Under the pieces are notes generated by a model, which saw nothing but the letters and a program-made list of their open reading frames with translations, searched no databases and was not told where the DNA came from. The position numbers were made by a program, and so were the translations under genes. Below, piece by piece: positions 46,496 to 59,124 of a DNA stretch of 64,000 nucleotides. The stretch comes from Eonycteris spelaea (Eukaryota > Chordata > Mammalia > Chiroptera > Pteropodidae): contig PUFA01000287.1 of assembly GCA_003508835.1 (NCBI GenBank), positions 1,426,001 to 1,490,000 of the forward strand, written 5' to 3'. Every line of letters begins with the position of its first letter. The first letter of the stretch is position 1.

Positions 46496-49395
46496 TTTTC
46501 ATGTTTAAATAATTTTTTAAATTATAAACAGCATACTTTATTATATCAGTTTCAGTTGTACAAGTGATTAGACATTTATGTAACTAACAAAGTGGTCATC
46601 TGTCTGACTCTGTACGTTATTACAATATTATTGGCTATATTCCTTATACTATAATTTATATCCCATAACTATTTTGTAAGCATCAATTTGTACTTCTTAA
46701 TCCCATCTCCTTCTTCACCCCCCCCAACTTCCCTCCCATCTGGCAAACATCAAAATGTCCTCTGTATCAATGAGTTTGTTTCTGTTTTGTTTGTTTGCTT
46801 ATTTTGTACTTTAGATTCCACATGTAAGTGAAATCATGTGGCATTTGTCTTTGTCTGACTTACTTCGCTTCAGCCCAATACCCTCTAGGTCCATCCACGT
46901 TGTTGCAAATACAAGATTTCATTCTTTTCTGTGGCTGAATAATAATCTGTATATGTATCACCTCTTCTTTACTTGTTCACCCATTAATGGACATTCAAGT
47001 AACCCCATATTTTGAATATCGTAGATAATAATGCAAATGAACTTAGTGGATTCTCATGTCCCTTTGAAGAGTTTTTGGGTTTGTTCAGATAAATGCCCAG
47101 AAATAGGATTACTGAGTCCTTTATCTCTTGTTACAGCCTTTGTTTTAAAGTCTCTTTGTCTGGTATAAGTATTGCTACCCCTAGCTTTTTGTTTGTTTGA
47201 TTTCATTTTTATGAAGCATTTTTTTCCATCCCTCTACCTTCAAGTCTGTGTGTGTCTTTTGATCTGGAGTGAGTCTCTCTATAGGCAGCATATGTAAGTG
47301 TCTTGTTTTCTTATCCATTCAGCTCCCCTGTCTTTTGATTGGAACATTTAATCCATTTAACATTTAAAGTAATTATTGATATAACAGTGTCACTTTATTA
47401 TTTATATTTTTTATATAGTTTTTTATTTTATTTTTCTTTTTAAAAAGAGTCCCTCCAACATTTCCTGTATACTGGCTTGGTATTGATGAGCTCCTTTAGC
47501 TTTTCTTATCTGCGACGCTTTTTATCAGTCCTTCCATTCTAATTAATTTGCTATTAATTAGAGTAATCTTAGCTGTAGGTCCTTGCTTTTCATCACTTTG
47601 AATATTTCCTGCCAATCTCTTCTTGCCCACAAAGTTTCTATTGAAAAATTGATGATCTAATGGGAGCTCTCTTGTAGGTAACTAACCGCTTTTCTCTGTC
47701 TTTAAACTTTGGCATTTTAATTATAATGTGTCTCACTGTGGGCCCTTTTGGGTTCATCTCCTTTGGAATTCTCTTCGCTTCCTGGGTTTATATGTCTATT
47801 TCCTTTGCCAGATTAGAGAAATTTTCCATTATTATTTCTTGAAATAGGTTTTCAATTTCTTGCTGTCTCTCTTCCCCTTCTGGTTTCCCTGTGATGTAAA
47901 TGGTATGCTTGATGTCCCAGAGGCCCCTTAAAATAGCCTCTTTAAAAAAAATTTTTTTTTCTTGTTGCTACTCTGATTGGGTATTTGCTGCTACTTTATC
48001 TTCTAAATTGCTAATTAAACTCTCTTCTTCATCTAATCTACTATTGATTTCTCCTAAGGTATTCTTCATTTGTTATCATATTCTTAATTTCTGACTGGTT
48101 CTTTTTTTATGTTTTCTATCTCCATTTTAAGGTTTTCTATCTCTTTGTTAAAGTTCTCACTGCAGTTATCTACTCTTCCTCTTAAGTTCATTGACCATCT
48201 TTATACTCAGTGTTTTGAACTCTGCATCTGGTTGGTTGATTGTCTCCATTTTATTTCATTTTTTTCCTTTTGTTCTGGAACTTTGTTCTGTTCTTTCATT
48301 TGGGACTTGTTTCTTTGTTGTCTCATTTTGGCTGCCTGCCCCCCATCTTTGTTTCTATTTATTAGGAAGGGCTGCTATGTCTCTTGATCTTAGTAGAGTG
48401 GACTTATGTAGTATGTATATTGTGGGGCCCAGTGGCACAGTCTCCCTGGTCATCTGAGCCAGGTGCTCCAGGTGTGTACTCTGTATGGGTTGTGTGTGCT
48501 CCCCTGTTGTAGTTGAACCTTGGTTGATGTTTGCACAACAATGGGAGGGATTGACCCTCAGGCTATTTCATTGTGAGGACTGGCCAATGATTATAGTGGA
48601 GGAGCTGTTTTATGACTCTACAGCACAGGATTTACTTTAGCAAGTCTCTGGTGCCTGCCTAGTCTGCCCTTTGGGTTTGTTGTCTTCAGATGTGGCTCTG
48701 ATTGTGCTGTGTCTTGCAATTTTGGAGGGGGCAGGGTCTCAGGGAATCACCTGTACAATGTTAACCAGGTTAATGAAGAGTCAGTAATGGCACCCATCTG
48801 CATCTGCTCACTGGGTATGGAGTGCTCAACAATGGAACAAAGCCCTCTGCCCGCACTTTTGTCTGTAAGAAAGCTGCCCTGTTATCCCTTGTCCTAAAGC
48901 CAGACAAATCAGTTCCTCCTTGTATGTCCCTGGCACCTGCCAAGGTGCTGCCCCAGCACTGGATCTCAGAGTGAATGAGTGTGTCAGTGAGTAAATCTGT
49001 GTGTATAGGTCACTTAGAGTAATGTCTGTGACTCTAGAGGTCTTTTGTCTCACTCGGCCATAATCTCTGCTGGTTATTACAGCCAGAAATTGTGAGAACT
49101 TCTCTTTCAAGCAATGGAACCCTGTTTTGGGAACCCTGGTGTGGGGTCAGGAATATCTCTCTACAGTTGAGATATTCCTCCTGACTCTCCACTGCCACAC
49201 ACATTCCACATCTCTGCCCCTCCTACCAATCTTGAGGTAGCCTCTGTATGTTCTCAGTCATAGGACCCCTGCTCAGCTAAACTTCAGGCAACTCCCAATT
49301 ATGGCTATTTGGTATTTAGTTGTAATTCTGATGTGGTCATGAGAGAAGCTGGCAAGGCATTCACCTACTCTGTCATATTGACTGGAAGCCAAAGA
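46496..49395 (-). mobile_element. Internally deleted L1 with 5' end (element E2)
   Basis: The minus-strand order is as follows. The 5' terminus is at about 49395 ('cttccagtcaatatgacaga', 'gtaggtgaatgcc'), followed by a GC-richer 5' UTR to about 48290. ORF1 spans about 48250-47460 and the ORF2 endonuclease start about 47460-47130. From about 47128 it switches directly to the ORF2 C-terminus and 3' UTR, down to 46496. The switch lies at the plus-strand words 'aggattactgagtcc|tttatctcttgttac'. The whole reverse-transcriptase region is missing. The switch point is not the same as in E1, so the deletions are independent. Stops are frequent. Plus-strand frames of 88-92 codons at 48109-48457 are antisense of ORF1/5' UTR. 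Confidence 0.8.
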
Positions 49396-49735
49396 ATGTT
49401 TTCATACCAAAAAGGAATTAAGCTAAATGATATCATAACACTAAAGTTTTATTAAGTCAAAGGGCACACTAAGCATAAGAGGCAGTCATTCCTGTCCTGT
49501 ATACATAAACACTGACTTTTCTTTGTTTTCTTATTTTTGTCTTAAACTGATGCCATAGCCTATCTCTTGGAAACTACTGTTTTAAACTACTCAGATCTGT
49601 TACTCTTTCAGAATCTTGGGAGATTACAAAAAAGAAATCCTCCAACTTGGAGGGGTGTGTGGGATAAATGTAGGGAACATTTCAAGTCAAATTAGAATTT
49701 TTACGCAGTGCTCCAATTCTCTCCAGCAGAGTCTA
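49396..49735. other. Unassigned DNA
   Basis: Flank of the L1 5' end. No repeat recognised. Confidence 0.45.
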
Positions 49736-49739
49736 ACAG

Positions 49740-49905
49740 AACTGGTGTGAGTCCAAGTGCCCCACACATATAAATGCTGTGTGAACTTTGGCAAGTAACA
49801 TAACTTCCCTGGACCTCAGTTTTCTCATCTGTAAAATAAGGAGAATAATATCCTAGAGGAAAGTGAAGGAATGAGTGAAAGCACCTGGCTTGATGCCTGA
49901 CTCCT
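49740..49905 (+). repeat. MIR SINE
   Basis: Sense MIR core: 'gtgtgaactttggcaagtaa', 'cctggacctcagttttctca', 'tctgtaaaataaggagaata', 'agcacctggcttgatgcctg'. High quality. Confidence 0.82.
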
Positions 49906-50935
49906 ATGAGCTTCCCCACCAAGGGTGGTGTTCCTGCATGCAGTGACTCAGCTTTCCTGACAGATATTAGGACTGCAGCCTACTAGGTCTCAATGGATAT
50001 TTGTGGAGTGAACAAAAGAGTAAACCAAAAAAATGAGGCAAGGGGAAAATCCCCTTCTCTTTGGACAAACACCTTAAGGGTCATGTTTCTGCTCTCTGAA
50101 ATATGGCCCAAACCTCTGCATCTCCTTCAGCAACAGTATTTCAAGAGGAGAATTTGTTTCCTCTTCAGCCTCCAGAAAGCAAATCCTCCAGCCATTTAAG
50201 TTTCCTCCAGGTATCTGCTTACTCTCTCCAATAGCAAGCCAATCTCAACAGTTGTTTGACCCTCATATTGACCCACCACTGTTCTTTAACCCTCCTCTTT
50301 TCTTACTTTGCTTCTCATCCAGCTGAGATTTCATGGTTCGTCATTTTAATGACTCATTAGTATTCCTCTCCTGCATCCTTGCTTCTTTCCTGCTGTGGCA
50401 TCTGAATAACAAAATCCTGACCCTCATTATACACAACCCTCTATCAACTCTGTCTTCATCTTTACAAATAAAAGTATGTGGAAACACATCTAGCCTTCTT
50501 GATGGTCTCGTTAGAAACTCATGACTTCTAACCTCAAGTGAGCTCTAGTGCTGCTTAGAGTACTGGTAAGATACTGGTCCAGTCCCTTCCCTGCTGTCCT
50601 AGATAGTCATGTCATCATGTCACCTCTAGACCTTACCATGCCCTCTCCCACTTTCCTGACAACCTCATGTCTTCTTTTTCATACTCGCCTTCAAACTTCT
50701 TCTAACCCCATCTTGACTTTCAGGTGGGATCCTGCTTTCTGTTCCTCAGAGTGAGCAGAAGAAACCAGAAGAGAACATCCATATGCTCCTATCACCTTAG
50801 CTACCTTTCTAAGCCATTGGCCAGAATCTTTATGTCTCCTCCTGCTCTGATGGATGATCTGTCCAATAGACTAGGCTCCGAAAAAAAAAAAAATTAAAAG
50901 CTGTGGCCCCTGATCCCATGGACCGCATGGTCCAA
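49906..50935. other. Unassigned DNA, pyrimidine-rich on the plus strand
   Basis: 50150-50860 is notably C/T-rich, with many CTTC/CCTC words. It may be an antisense fragment of an old LINE, but no order of landmarks could be fixed. A run of A lies at 50881-50895. No gene. Confidence 0.4.
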
Positions 50936-50939
50936 AGGG

Positions 50940-51512
50940 GAGATAGGCAAGTAAATAAAATGATAATAAGGTTCATGCTTCCTGAGGGTCAGATCTAAAA
51001 AGCAGATGGAGCCCAAAACGGGAAGCATTGGGTCTGACTAGATGGAGGATCAGGAAGGGCTTTGCATTTGAGTTGAATTTAAAGAGAAGCGATCATGCTG
51101 GGGAGAGGTGCTACTGGGAGAGAAAACATGAGGAGGGGAAAGCTCTACTGGAGGAAAGCCTAATTATTATAACAACACAGACTTAGACATTGCCCACCAG
51201 TAGCATCAAGTGGCTAAAAAATAATAAACCACCCAGAGAGTACTAACTTTATAAATCTGAAACCTTCAGTTGATGGCAAGTATCACCAGATAAGTATTGT
51301 CCTTGCCTAGCACTTGCTTATAACCAGCATGGGGCATCTTCTAACATTCATTGCATTTTAATTAATAGTTTAATTTTTCTCTCTCTATAGATGATGAGCT
51401 CCATGAAGACAGGGTCCCGTGTGCTTCACTCACTACTGTATCCTTAAAACTAGTATTACATCTGGCATATACTAAGTGCTCTAGGAATACTTGTTGAGAT
51501 GAAATGAAATGA
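50940..51512 (+). repeat. L2 LINE fragment with recognisable 3' end
   Basis: The 3' part is clear: 'gatgatgagctccatgaaga', 'cagggtcccgtgtgcttcac', 'actgtatccttaaaactagt', 'ctggcatatactaagtgctc' and 'taggaatacttgttgagatg'. The upstream part ('caggaagggctttgcatttg', 'agttgaatttaaagagaagc') fits the L2 body. The middle about 51150-51360 is uncertain and may be an intervening unrelated stretch. Confidence 0.65.
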
Positions 51513-52810
51513 CTTCTTTGCTAAATCTGAGCAAATGTATGAATAATAATTGTTGGGCTCAGAACTCAGGAACTGACTGAGGCTGTGTCAGGAATTCTTT
51601 ACCATTGCTGAAGCTTCCTGATAGAGAGTGTAACCTTGTTTATCACCATTATATTCAATTCCACACTCACATATTTTCACTTTAAAAACCCCGAAATTCT
51701 TCCTACAAGGCACAGCCTTCTGGTCTCCAGCCTTTTTCTTGGAGCCAGGAAACAAAGGCAGATGCAGGCACTCCCTGCCCTCATTCGCTGGCTTCTTTCC
51801 CCTTTCAGAGTCAACATGGTTATAGGGATCAGGTTTAGCAAGGCCTCCCAGGTTTACTGCAAATCTGTACACATTCTTGGGAGACATTGAAAAGAAAGGC
51901 CTCAGAACTAGAGACTGACCAGCAGGGATTTCTCCAGGTCACCTTGAATCTGTGGAGTCAGTCTCCTGGCATGCCAAAGCCGACCAGTTTTGGGATAGTA
52001 ACCCAGCAACCCCTCAGATCCCTGCAGGCCCCCTCATTCTTGGAGTTACCTGACTTCATCCCTAGTGCAGCCTGAGGAAGGTTGAGTAGTGTTAGGGCTA
52101 GAGATAGATGGTCCTGAGTTTGAGTGTGCATGCACACATACACACATATGCATGTATGTACATGGGTGGCAGTGGATGGATTGAAATAAAGGATTGAGCA
52201 AGGGCTGTTTTTCCAAATGGCCCTGGGAAAGCTGCATGATAGTCCGATGCCAGTTTCAGAAAGATTCATTGTACCTTTAATCCTCTGTTTGTCTCTATCC
52301 TCTCTTCTCTTTTTTTAAGAAGGAAGTTGGTCCTAGTAATTTCAGCCCATGAATTAACCAGGAAACAATAATAAAGGTGTAGGATTTATATTTTTGAAAG
52401 GGAACAAAAAAATTGCTGTTACATGTTATGTACAAAACTGGTTTATGCCACGTTAACTTAATCACAAGTTTGGCTTGGGTACTGTGTCTTCTTTGTATTC
52501 AGTTGCATAGTACTTACAAATTCAAAATGAGAAGAAAAGCTGTTCTGTATCAAACCATCTAAACAACAAATGTATTTAAAAGAAAAAAGAAAAAAGTGGA
52601 GGTGAGGATCCTGCCCACTAAACCTGCTTTAATGTCTCTCAACTCTCAAAATTCATTGATGACTCATAAGGCTGAAAGTGAGCTAGCTATTGCTTCACAA
52701 GATGCTAAGATGACCAGCCCAGCATGTACCATCATCTTCAAAACAGTATCTACATAGCAGCAGCACTAAGAACCTATCTTAGAATAGCTGCCATCTCTAA
52801 GAATAGCTAA
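51513..52810. other. Unassigned non-coding DNA
   Basis: Contains an alternating purine/pyrimidine patch at 52120-52162 (TG/CA-rich), nothing else recognisable. Frames of 84-103 codons near 51588-52269 overlap in both strands and have no domain. Confidence 0.45.
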
Positions 52811-52814
52811 GAAT

Positions 52815-52995
52815 AGGTGCTTGTTGAATACTCATTACGTGCTGCACATGGTACCAAGTACATTACAGTCATTGTTTTATTAAATAGGTAGGTATTATTA
52901 ATTCCATTTTTACAGATGAGAAAACAGGCTCAGATCAGCCAGGCAACTTGCTTTGAGTAGCACAATTACTGAGAGGTTCTGGTGCTGGCTCCACC
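52815..52995 (-). repeat. MIR SINE
   Basis: Antisense MIR: 'gttgaatactcattacgtgc', 'taggtaggtattattaattc', 'ttttacagatgagaaaacag', 'ttctggtgctggctccacca'. Confidence 0.75.
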
Positions 52996-54730
52996 AATAT
53001 TGACAGCATACCTGAGACAGGACATGGTCCCCTCAACAATCAAAGAGGAAAATAATGTCAGCTTGGCAAGTTTCAATGAGATCACAGGGACAAGTGATGT
53101 GAAAATGCTCTAAAGTACCAGGTGGATGATTTAAGGTGGCACTAGTGGAAATCTTTCTCTATGTATACCATAAGCTATTTAGGCAAATATCTCACATTGC
53201 TTTGTCTGTGTCCTCAGAGTTGGTGCAGAACAAACTTTAAGTAAACATGCGTTGAGTGACCAAGTGAATAAACACATGGTAAATGAACTTTTCCATCCGG
53301 TGGTTAGGGGTCCCTTCCCAATATAAATTCAAAATACTTTGCATGAACAATTTTGCTTCAAAATTGCTTTCTTCCAAGGTCCTAAGAACCGCTGTTCAGT
53401 CTTTATCTTCCCTCTGAGAAATCTCTACCACTCGAGGCTACCTTTCTGGTTCCTTCAGAAGAGGTATGTGTTTGCTCAGGTGGAAATGGGAAAAGGTAAG
53501 AAGAGCAAATATTTCATCTTCTAGGAACCAAAATAGGATCCACAATTTTTAAAATGAGATTTTATTATGGTTCACAGTCTCACTTTTGACAACTATATTT
53601 TTGGAGATTCATACATACATTTATTTTATAGATAGACATTTGCATATATTCTTTTTAAACATCAACTAGGACAATTGTACATGGAGGTGGGAAAACCCCT
53701 AAAACTGGATTCATGGGAAAAATGTAATAAATGGGAAATGCAGCTTTGTGTTTAGACCCATTAAGGGACCACCCACTTGTGCTCTGAATAGCCATAGCCT
53801 GCCCTGGCAGAAAGTGCTGTAGTCGGCCATAGCTGGGGCCACCCTGGGGTGTGCCACTGCCACCTGCCAACTGTGATGGGAACTTGGCCCACACTGGCAG
53901 CTAACTTGACCCACATCAATATTTGGCAAATGAAACCTGGAGTGGAAATCTGCCAATTTTAATAAAGTGGTGATCTGTGTATGCTGCCCCCTTTGAATCT
54001 CAGTAAAATAATCACCACTTCATACCTTTTATTGCCTTGTTGTTAATCTGATATGACATGATGGGGGAAGATATATGTAAATATCTTCCGATAGAAGAAG
54101 TATTTTAGTGGGTAACTGAAAACCAAAAGGTAATCTTCCAGGCTGGTTTGAGGTGGAGGAGGGTGCCGGGGAGAGCCACACATTCCTGACTTAAGGGTGA
54201 TCCAGACATCCAGGTGTTCCATGTGTGGAAAGTCAGTGGTCAACTGTACTCAGTCTTTGCAAAGTAGCAGATGTTACATCTACCATATTACCCAAGACCA
54301 AAACCTTTTGGAATTTTTAAACAGCCCAGAAGATCAATGAGAAACCTCTTAACTGGGATCTGTTTGTGCTTCTCTCATAAAAGTGAGCAATGTGGTAGAG
54401 CAGGATCTTGTGACTAATTTATAAGTGTTAGAGTCTGTTAGTGTTGTCTCAGGCAGGGCCTAACCAAAGGACAAGTATTAGCATTTTAAAGTAATCAAGG
54501 ACATTTTTATATGCTATAATCTTTGTTGTCCAAAAGTCTATTTGTAATAAACAGTTTACATTAAAAAAAAATTAACAAATAAAACTACTTGGAGATGATT
54601 AGCTTTGAAGCATGAAGTATAAATAGTTTTGGTTTTTTATATATGTTAATTGTTTTCCACCGCTGCCACAGAGAAGAGCTCTAGGTTGGAATAATTATTA
54701 CTGGAGTATCTGGTGAGATTGTGCACATGA
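52996..54730. other. Unassigned non-coding DNA
   Basis: No gene or named repeat. 53790-53900 is a GC-richer patch with TGGCAG/CTGCCA words that may belong to an unrecognised repeat. 54556-54566 is a poly-A run. Confidence 0.45.
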
Positions 54731-56339
54731 AAGTACTATAGATTTCTGGTCAAGATGGTAGAGTAGGCGTCATGGTGTTTGCCTCCTCCCATGACCACAT
54801 TAAAATTGGAACCAAAATATAGAACAATCAACCTGGATAACCATCCAAAAACTAGATAAACAGAAATCTTATAACTAAGATTATAAAGAAGAAGCCACCT
54901 GGAGACTGATAGGAAGGGTGGAGGTGCAAAATGGGTTGGTCCCACCCACGAGTGGTGGTTGAGAATTAGGAAATATGTCTCAGCTACAGAGGTCCCTCCT
55001 GAGAAATGAGGGGTTCCAGCTCCACACTGGGCTCCCTAGCCTAGAACACCAGTGCCAGAGAGAGCAGCCTACACAATACCTGGCTGTTAAAATCAGCTGG
55101 GATGCCATCTATTTAGGTGAGACTAAAGGTGGCTGGAAATCCAAGAGTCTTCTTAAAAAGCTCAGAGCACAGATTCTTTTAATCTCAGGCACTCACCCTG
55201 GGCTCCAGTGGAGAGGTAGCAGCTGGAAAGTCTCCAGAGACACATAGAGAGAGATTGAGTTGTGTGGCTTCAGGGCAAGGGTTGGAAGGACAGCCATTAG
55301 TGTCCTTGTGTTGAGCATTCCTCCTGTGTAGCCATCAAGCAGAAGCCCTCTTTCCTGTGTTGAGCCCTCCCCCCACACATCCAACTCTAAATATCCCTAT
55401 TAACACCACCCTGGTGAGTCCCTGGGTTTCTACCCCACCCAACTTGCACACCAGAGGCTTTTTTTGCAGCTGGCAGGCAAACTTTGTTGACCTGTGCTGC
55501 AGTTTTTCTTGGAAAACTCTCAGGGGTCCACAGGCCCTCAATGGGTGGCAACTGGCCTTGGTAAGCTTTGAGACTTTTATGAAATGGCCCCAGGCTCAGC
55601 ATTTACACCAATCTTAATCTGCATTAACCCATTGAAAACTACTTGCCCCATGCTGGTGACTTTCTGAGCCCTTGCCCCATTCAACTATTTCATAATCTGT
55701 ACCACTTGAGGCTCTTTCAGCAGCTGAGCCTTATGGATAGCTGGCAGGCATTGGCAAGCCTAGGGTTTACCTGAGCCTTTTGCTGAGCTGCCCCAGGACT
55801 GGTACTGATGATAGCTGGCCTGATATTGTACCTCAGGGTACAGAACAGGCGGTGACCAACTGTGGATCACTTTGTAGCTTCTACCAGGTAACCATTGCCT
55901 GCGACTAGTGGCTGACTTTGGACTAGAAAGGAAACCCTTCCAAGAGACCCCAGAACGAGAACATTTGGTGGCCGGCTTCAAACTACAAAGAACACCACCT
56001 GATTATCCCCTCAAGTGGTACACCTAAAGAATGGTCTCAGTAGGCACCAGAGCCTGCTGGGGCAAATCCTGCTCCATGGGATCAGCCCCCACACAGCAGC
56101 TCCTACACTGTAGTTATAGCCAATCCTCACAGCCAGTCAGCCTGAGAGTCAATCCTATCACTGATATTCCAACAGCAGCCAAGGTTCAATTACAATAGGT
56201 AAGTACACACAACCCACACAAGGGACACACCTGGAGCATCCAGCTCAGTTGACCAGGGAAGACTGCCTCAACTGGGCCCCACAGGACACCTACTACATAA
56301 AGGCTGACTTAATCCATAGAAACAAAGAAAGACAGCCAA

Positions 56340-57253
56340 AATGAAATAACAAAGAAACATGTCCCAAATGAAAGAACTAAATGAAATGGAGACAAACAAT
56401 CTACCTGATGCAGAGTTCAAAACTGGTTCTGAGGATGCTTAAGAAATTTAGTGAGAACTTCAACAAAGATAGGAAGCATAAAAAAAGACATAGGAACCAT
56501 AAAAAAGAACCAGTCAGAAATGAACAATACAATAGCTGAAACGAAGAATACACTAGATAGAATCAGCTATAGATTGGATGTATAGAGGATTGAATCAGCA
56601 ATTTGGAAGTCATAGGTCACATAAAACATGAAATCAGAACAATAAGGAAAAAAGTCTTTTTTAAAATGAGGGTAATTTAAGGGACCTCTGGGACAACATC
56701 AAATATAACAATATTTGCATCATAAGGGTATGAGAAGGAAAAGAGAGAGAGCAAGAAGTTGAAAACTTATTTGAAAAAATAACAAAGGAAAACTTTGCTA
56801 ACCCAGAGAAGGAAATAGACATACAAGTCCAAAAAGTGCAGAGTTCCAAACATGTTGAGCCCAAAGAAGACCACACCAAGACACATCATAATTAAAACGC
56901 CAAAGATTAAAGACAAAGAGAGAATATTAAAAGCATCAAGAGAAAGGCAATTAGTGACCTACAAGGTAACCCCCATAAGACTATCAGCTGATTTCTTAAC
57001 AGAAATTTTCTAGGCCAAAATGGTTTGGCACAAAATAGTTAAAATGATGAAAAGTAAGGAACTAGACCAAGACTACTCTACCCAGCAAGGCCATTATTTA
57101 AAATCAAAAAAGGAAATATACAAAGAGCTCCCCAGACAAGAAGAAAAAGCTGAAGAAATTCACCACCACCAAACCAATATTACAGGAAACTTTAAAGGAG
57201 CTCCTTTAAGAAGAAGGGAGAAATGGAAAACAAACAACAAAAAAAGAACATAA
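56340..57253 (+). pseudogene. L1 ORF1 remnant in E3
   Basis: The nucleotide order is that of L1 ORF1. The coiled-coil zone (56340-56640) comes first. Next is the RRM zone ('gggacctctgggacaacatc', 'ataagggtatgagaaggaaa'), with 'ttgctaacccagagaaggaa' and 'atacaagtccaaaaagtgca' after it. The C-terminal domain follows ('ccaagacacatcataattaa', 'aagactatcagctgatttct'). The final open frame (57020-57253) gives residues such as MKSKELDQDYSTQQG, then the charged end. Frames are broken upstream by stops (for example the TAG in 'ttttctaggccaaaatgg'). Non-functional. Confidence 0.8.
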
Positions 57254-57255
57254 AT

Positions 57256-57729
57256 GTGAATAATAAAATGGCAATAACTCTGTACCTATCAATAATCACT
57301 TTACATGTAAATGGATTAAACGCTTCAATCAAAAGATATAGGGGAGCTGAATGGATAAGAAAACACGATTCACACATATGCTGTCTACTAGAGATCCACT
57401 TCAGATTGAAAGACACATACAGACTGAAAGTAAAGGAAAATGTATTTCATGCAAATAAAAGTGAAAAAAGAAGTTGGGGTAGCAATACTTAGGTTAGACA
57501 AAATAGACTTTAAAACTAAGGCTATATTAAAAGTCAAAGAGGGACATTACATAATAAAAAAGGGATCAATTCAACAATAGGATATAGCCCTTGTAAACAT
57601 GTGTGTACCCAATATAGGAGCACCTACATACATAAGAGATTGACAGCAGTACAGTCACAGTAAGGGACTTTAACACCCCCATTGATATTGAAGGATAGAT
57701 CTTCCAGATGGAAAACCAACAAGGATGGT
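57256..57729 (+). pseudogene. L1 ORF2 endonuclease start in E3, truncated
   Basis: The frame that is open at 57223-57492 reads NNKMAITLYLSIITLHVNGLN, AEWIRKHDSHICCLLEIHFR and KDTYRLKV. This is the N-terminus of the APE-type endonuclease of L1 ORF2, with the NGLN word and the glutamate of the 'ICCLxExHF' motif present. A frame change after GSNT moves the text to another phase. Translation similarity continues to about 57725 ('agggactttaacacccccat', equivalent to the GDFNTP motif). The reverse transcriptase and the cysteine-rich domains are absent. Confidence 0.85.
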
Positions 57730-59124
57730 TCTGATCAAAATAGTGTAGAGGGTAGAGGCTTTGTACATCTCCTCTTGTGACCACACCAAAATTGTGATGA
57801 ATCCATGGAGCAAACAGCAAGCAGAGTCACCTGAGGTCTGAATTAAGAGAAGCCCTACTAGGGAAAGAATTAATAAATAATCTTGGAATGGTAGAAGAAG
57901 GTGGAAACATGAGGCTGCCCAGTCCCACGTGGGCTGAGCAAGGCAAAGGCTATGGCAGCTGCAGCCACCATGTTCAGACATTCCTTTTAAAGAGGCTGAG
58001 ACCACAAATAGACTTTCATGAGGATGGATTCATTCACCTTGAGCTCCATCGCTGGGGCAGCTGCTCGGGGCTGGGCAGGGAGAGCCAGGGACATACGAGG
58101 AGAAACTGAGTTGTAGGACTTCAGAGGGAGGGCCAAATGGGCTACTGTCTACTGGGCAGAAGTGCTGGCAGTATCCACTGTTTCTTTGTTGAGCCCTAAA
58201 CAGACATTTCTCCAAAGAGGACATACAGATGACCAATAGATGTATAAAAAGATGCTCAATGTCACTAATCATCAGAGAAATGCAAATTAAAGCCACAATG
58301 AGATATTAGTTCACACCCATCAGAATTTCTATCATCGATAAATTAAAAAACAAATATTGGCGAGAATGTGAATAAAAGGCGACCCCTGTGCAGTGGTGAG
58401 ATTGCAAATTGGTGCAACCACTATGGAAAACAGTATGGAGTTTCCTCAGAAAATTAAAAATAGAATTACCATATAACCCAGCAATTCCCTTTTGGGTATT
58501 TATCCAAAGAAATTCAAAATAGTATTTTGAAAAGATATATGTACTCCTATGTTCGTTGCAGCATAATATACAATAGCCAAATATGGAAGCAGCCTAAGTG
58601 CCCATCCGTAGATGATTGGATAAAGAAGAGGTGATACATGTATATAGTGGAATATTACTCAGTTATTAAAAAAAGAATGAAATCTTACCATTTGCAACAA
58701 CGTGATTGGACTTAAAGGGTATTGTGCTAAGTAAAATAAGTGAGGCAGAGAATGAGAAATACCATTTCATCTCACTTCTATATGGAATCTAAAGAACAAA
58801 ATAAACAAAGGAACAAAACAAAAACAGGCTCACAGATGCAGAGAACAAGCTGATGCCTGCCAGGTGTGAGGGTGTTTGTGGGGCAGGGTGAAAAAGGTGA
58901 AGAGATTAAGTTTAAATTTGTACTTATGAAACAATCATGGGAATGCAAAGCATAGGGAATATAGTTAATAATATGGCAATAACTATGTATAGTGCCAGGT
59001 GGGTATTAGACTAGTCAGGGGATCACTTTGTAAATTATATAAATGTCTAACCACTATACTAAACAATCGAAACTAATATAAAATAATATTGAATGTCAAC
59101 TTTAATTGAAGAATCAAAAAATGG
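57730..59124 (+). mobile_element. Severely deleted L1 (element E4) nested in E3
   Basis: Starts with 'tctgatcaaaatagtgtaga' and 'gggtagaggctttgtacatc', the same 5' UTR family as E1. It keeps only about 460 bp of 5' UTR, then at about 58194 jumps to the ORF2 C-terminal text ('aaacagacatttctccaaag', 'gatgaccaatagatgtataa'). From there it is continuous through 'atggaaaacagtatggagtt', 'gtatttatccaaagaaattc' and 'atatggaatctaaagaacaa' to the 3' end ('aaataatattgaatgtcaac', then an A-rich tail near 59118). ORF1, endonuclease and reverse transcriptase are all missing. Confidence 0.8.
58200..58860 (+). pseudogene. L1 ORF2 C-terminal remnant in E4
   Basis: This is the region after the reverse transcriptase, including the equivalents of 'WYSHYGKQYGVS' and 'YYSVIKKRMKS' when read across frames. 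Stops and frameshifts are present. It is normally about the last 200 residues of ORF2. Confidence 0.75.

Larger units (their letters stand above)
54742..57729 (+). mobile_element. L1 with 5' end, left part (element E3)
   Basis: Begins 'tttctggtcaagatggtaga', a typical L1 5' start. It has a GC-richer 5' UTR to about 56330, ORF1 at about 56340-57200 and the ORF2 endonuclease start at 57259-57729, where it stops. The right part is probably 59125-59379, on the far side of nested element E4. Flanking words AAGTACTATAG (54731-54741) and AAGTATATTATAG (59380-59392) look like a decayed target-site duplication around the whole unit. If that is right, E3 itself lost its reverse transcriptase before or as it inserted. 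Confidence 0.75.

Noticed and set aside
48109..48457. Two overlapping 88-92 codon plus-strand frames with hydrophobic segments.
   Set aside because: They are antisense to ORF1/5' UTR of the L1 element E2.
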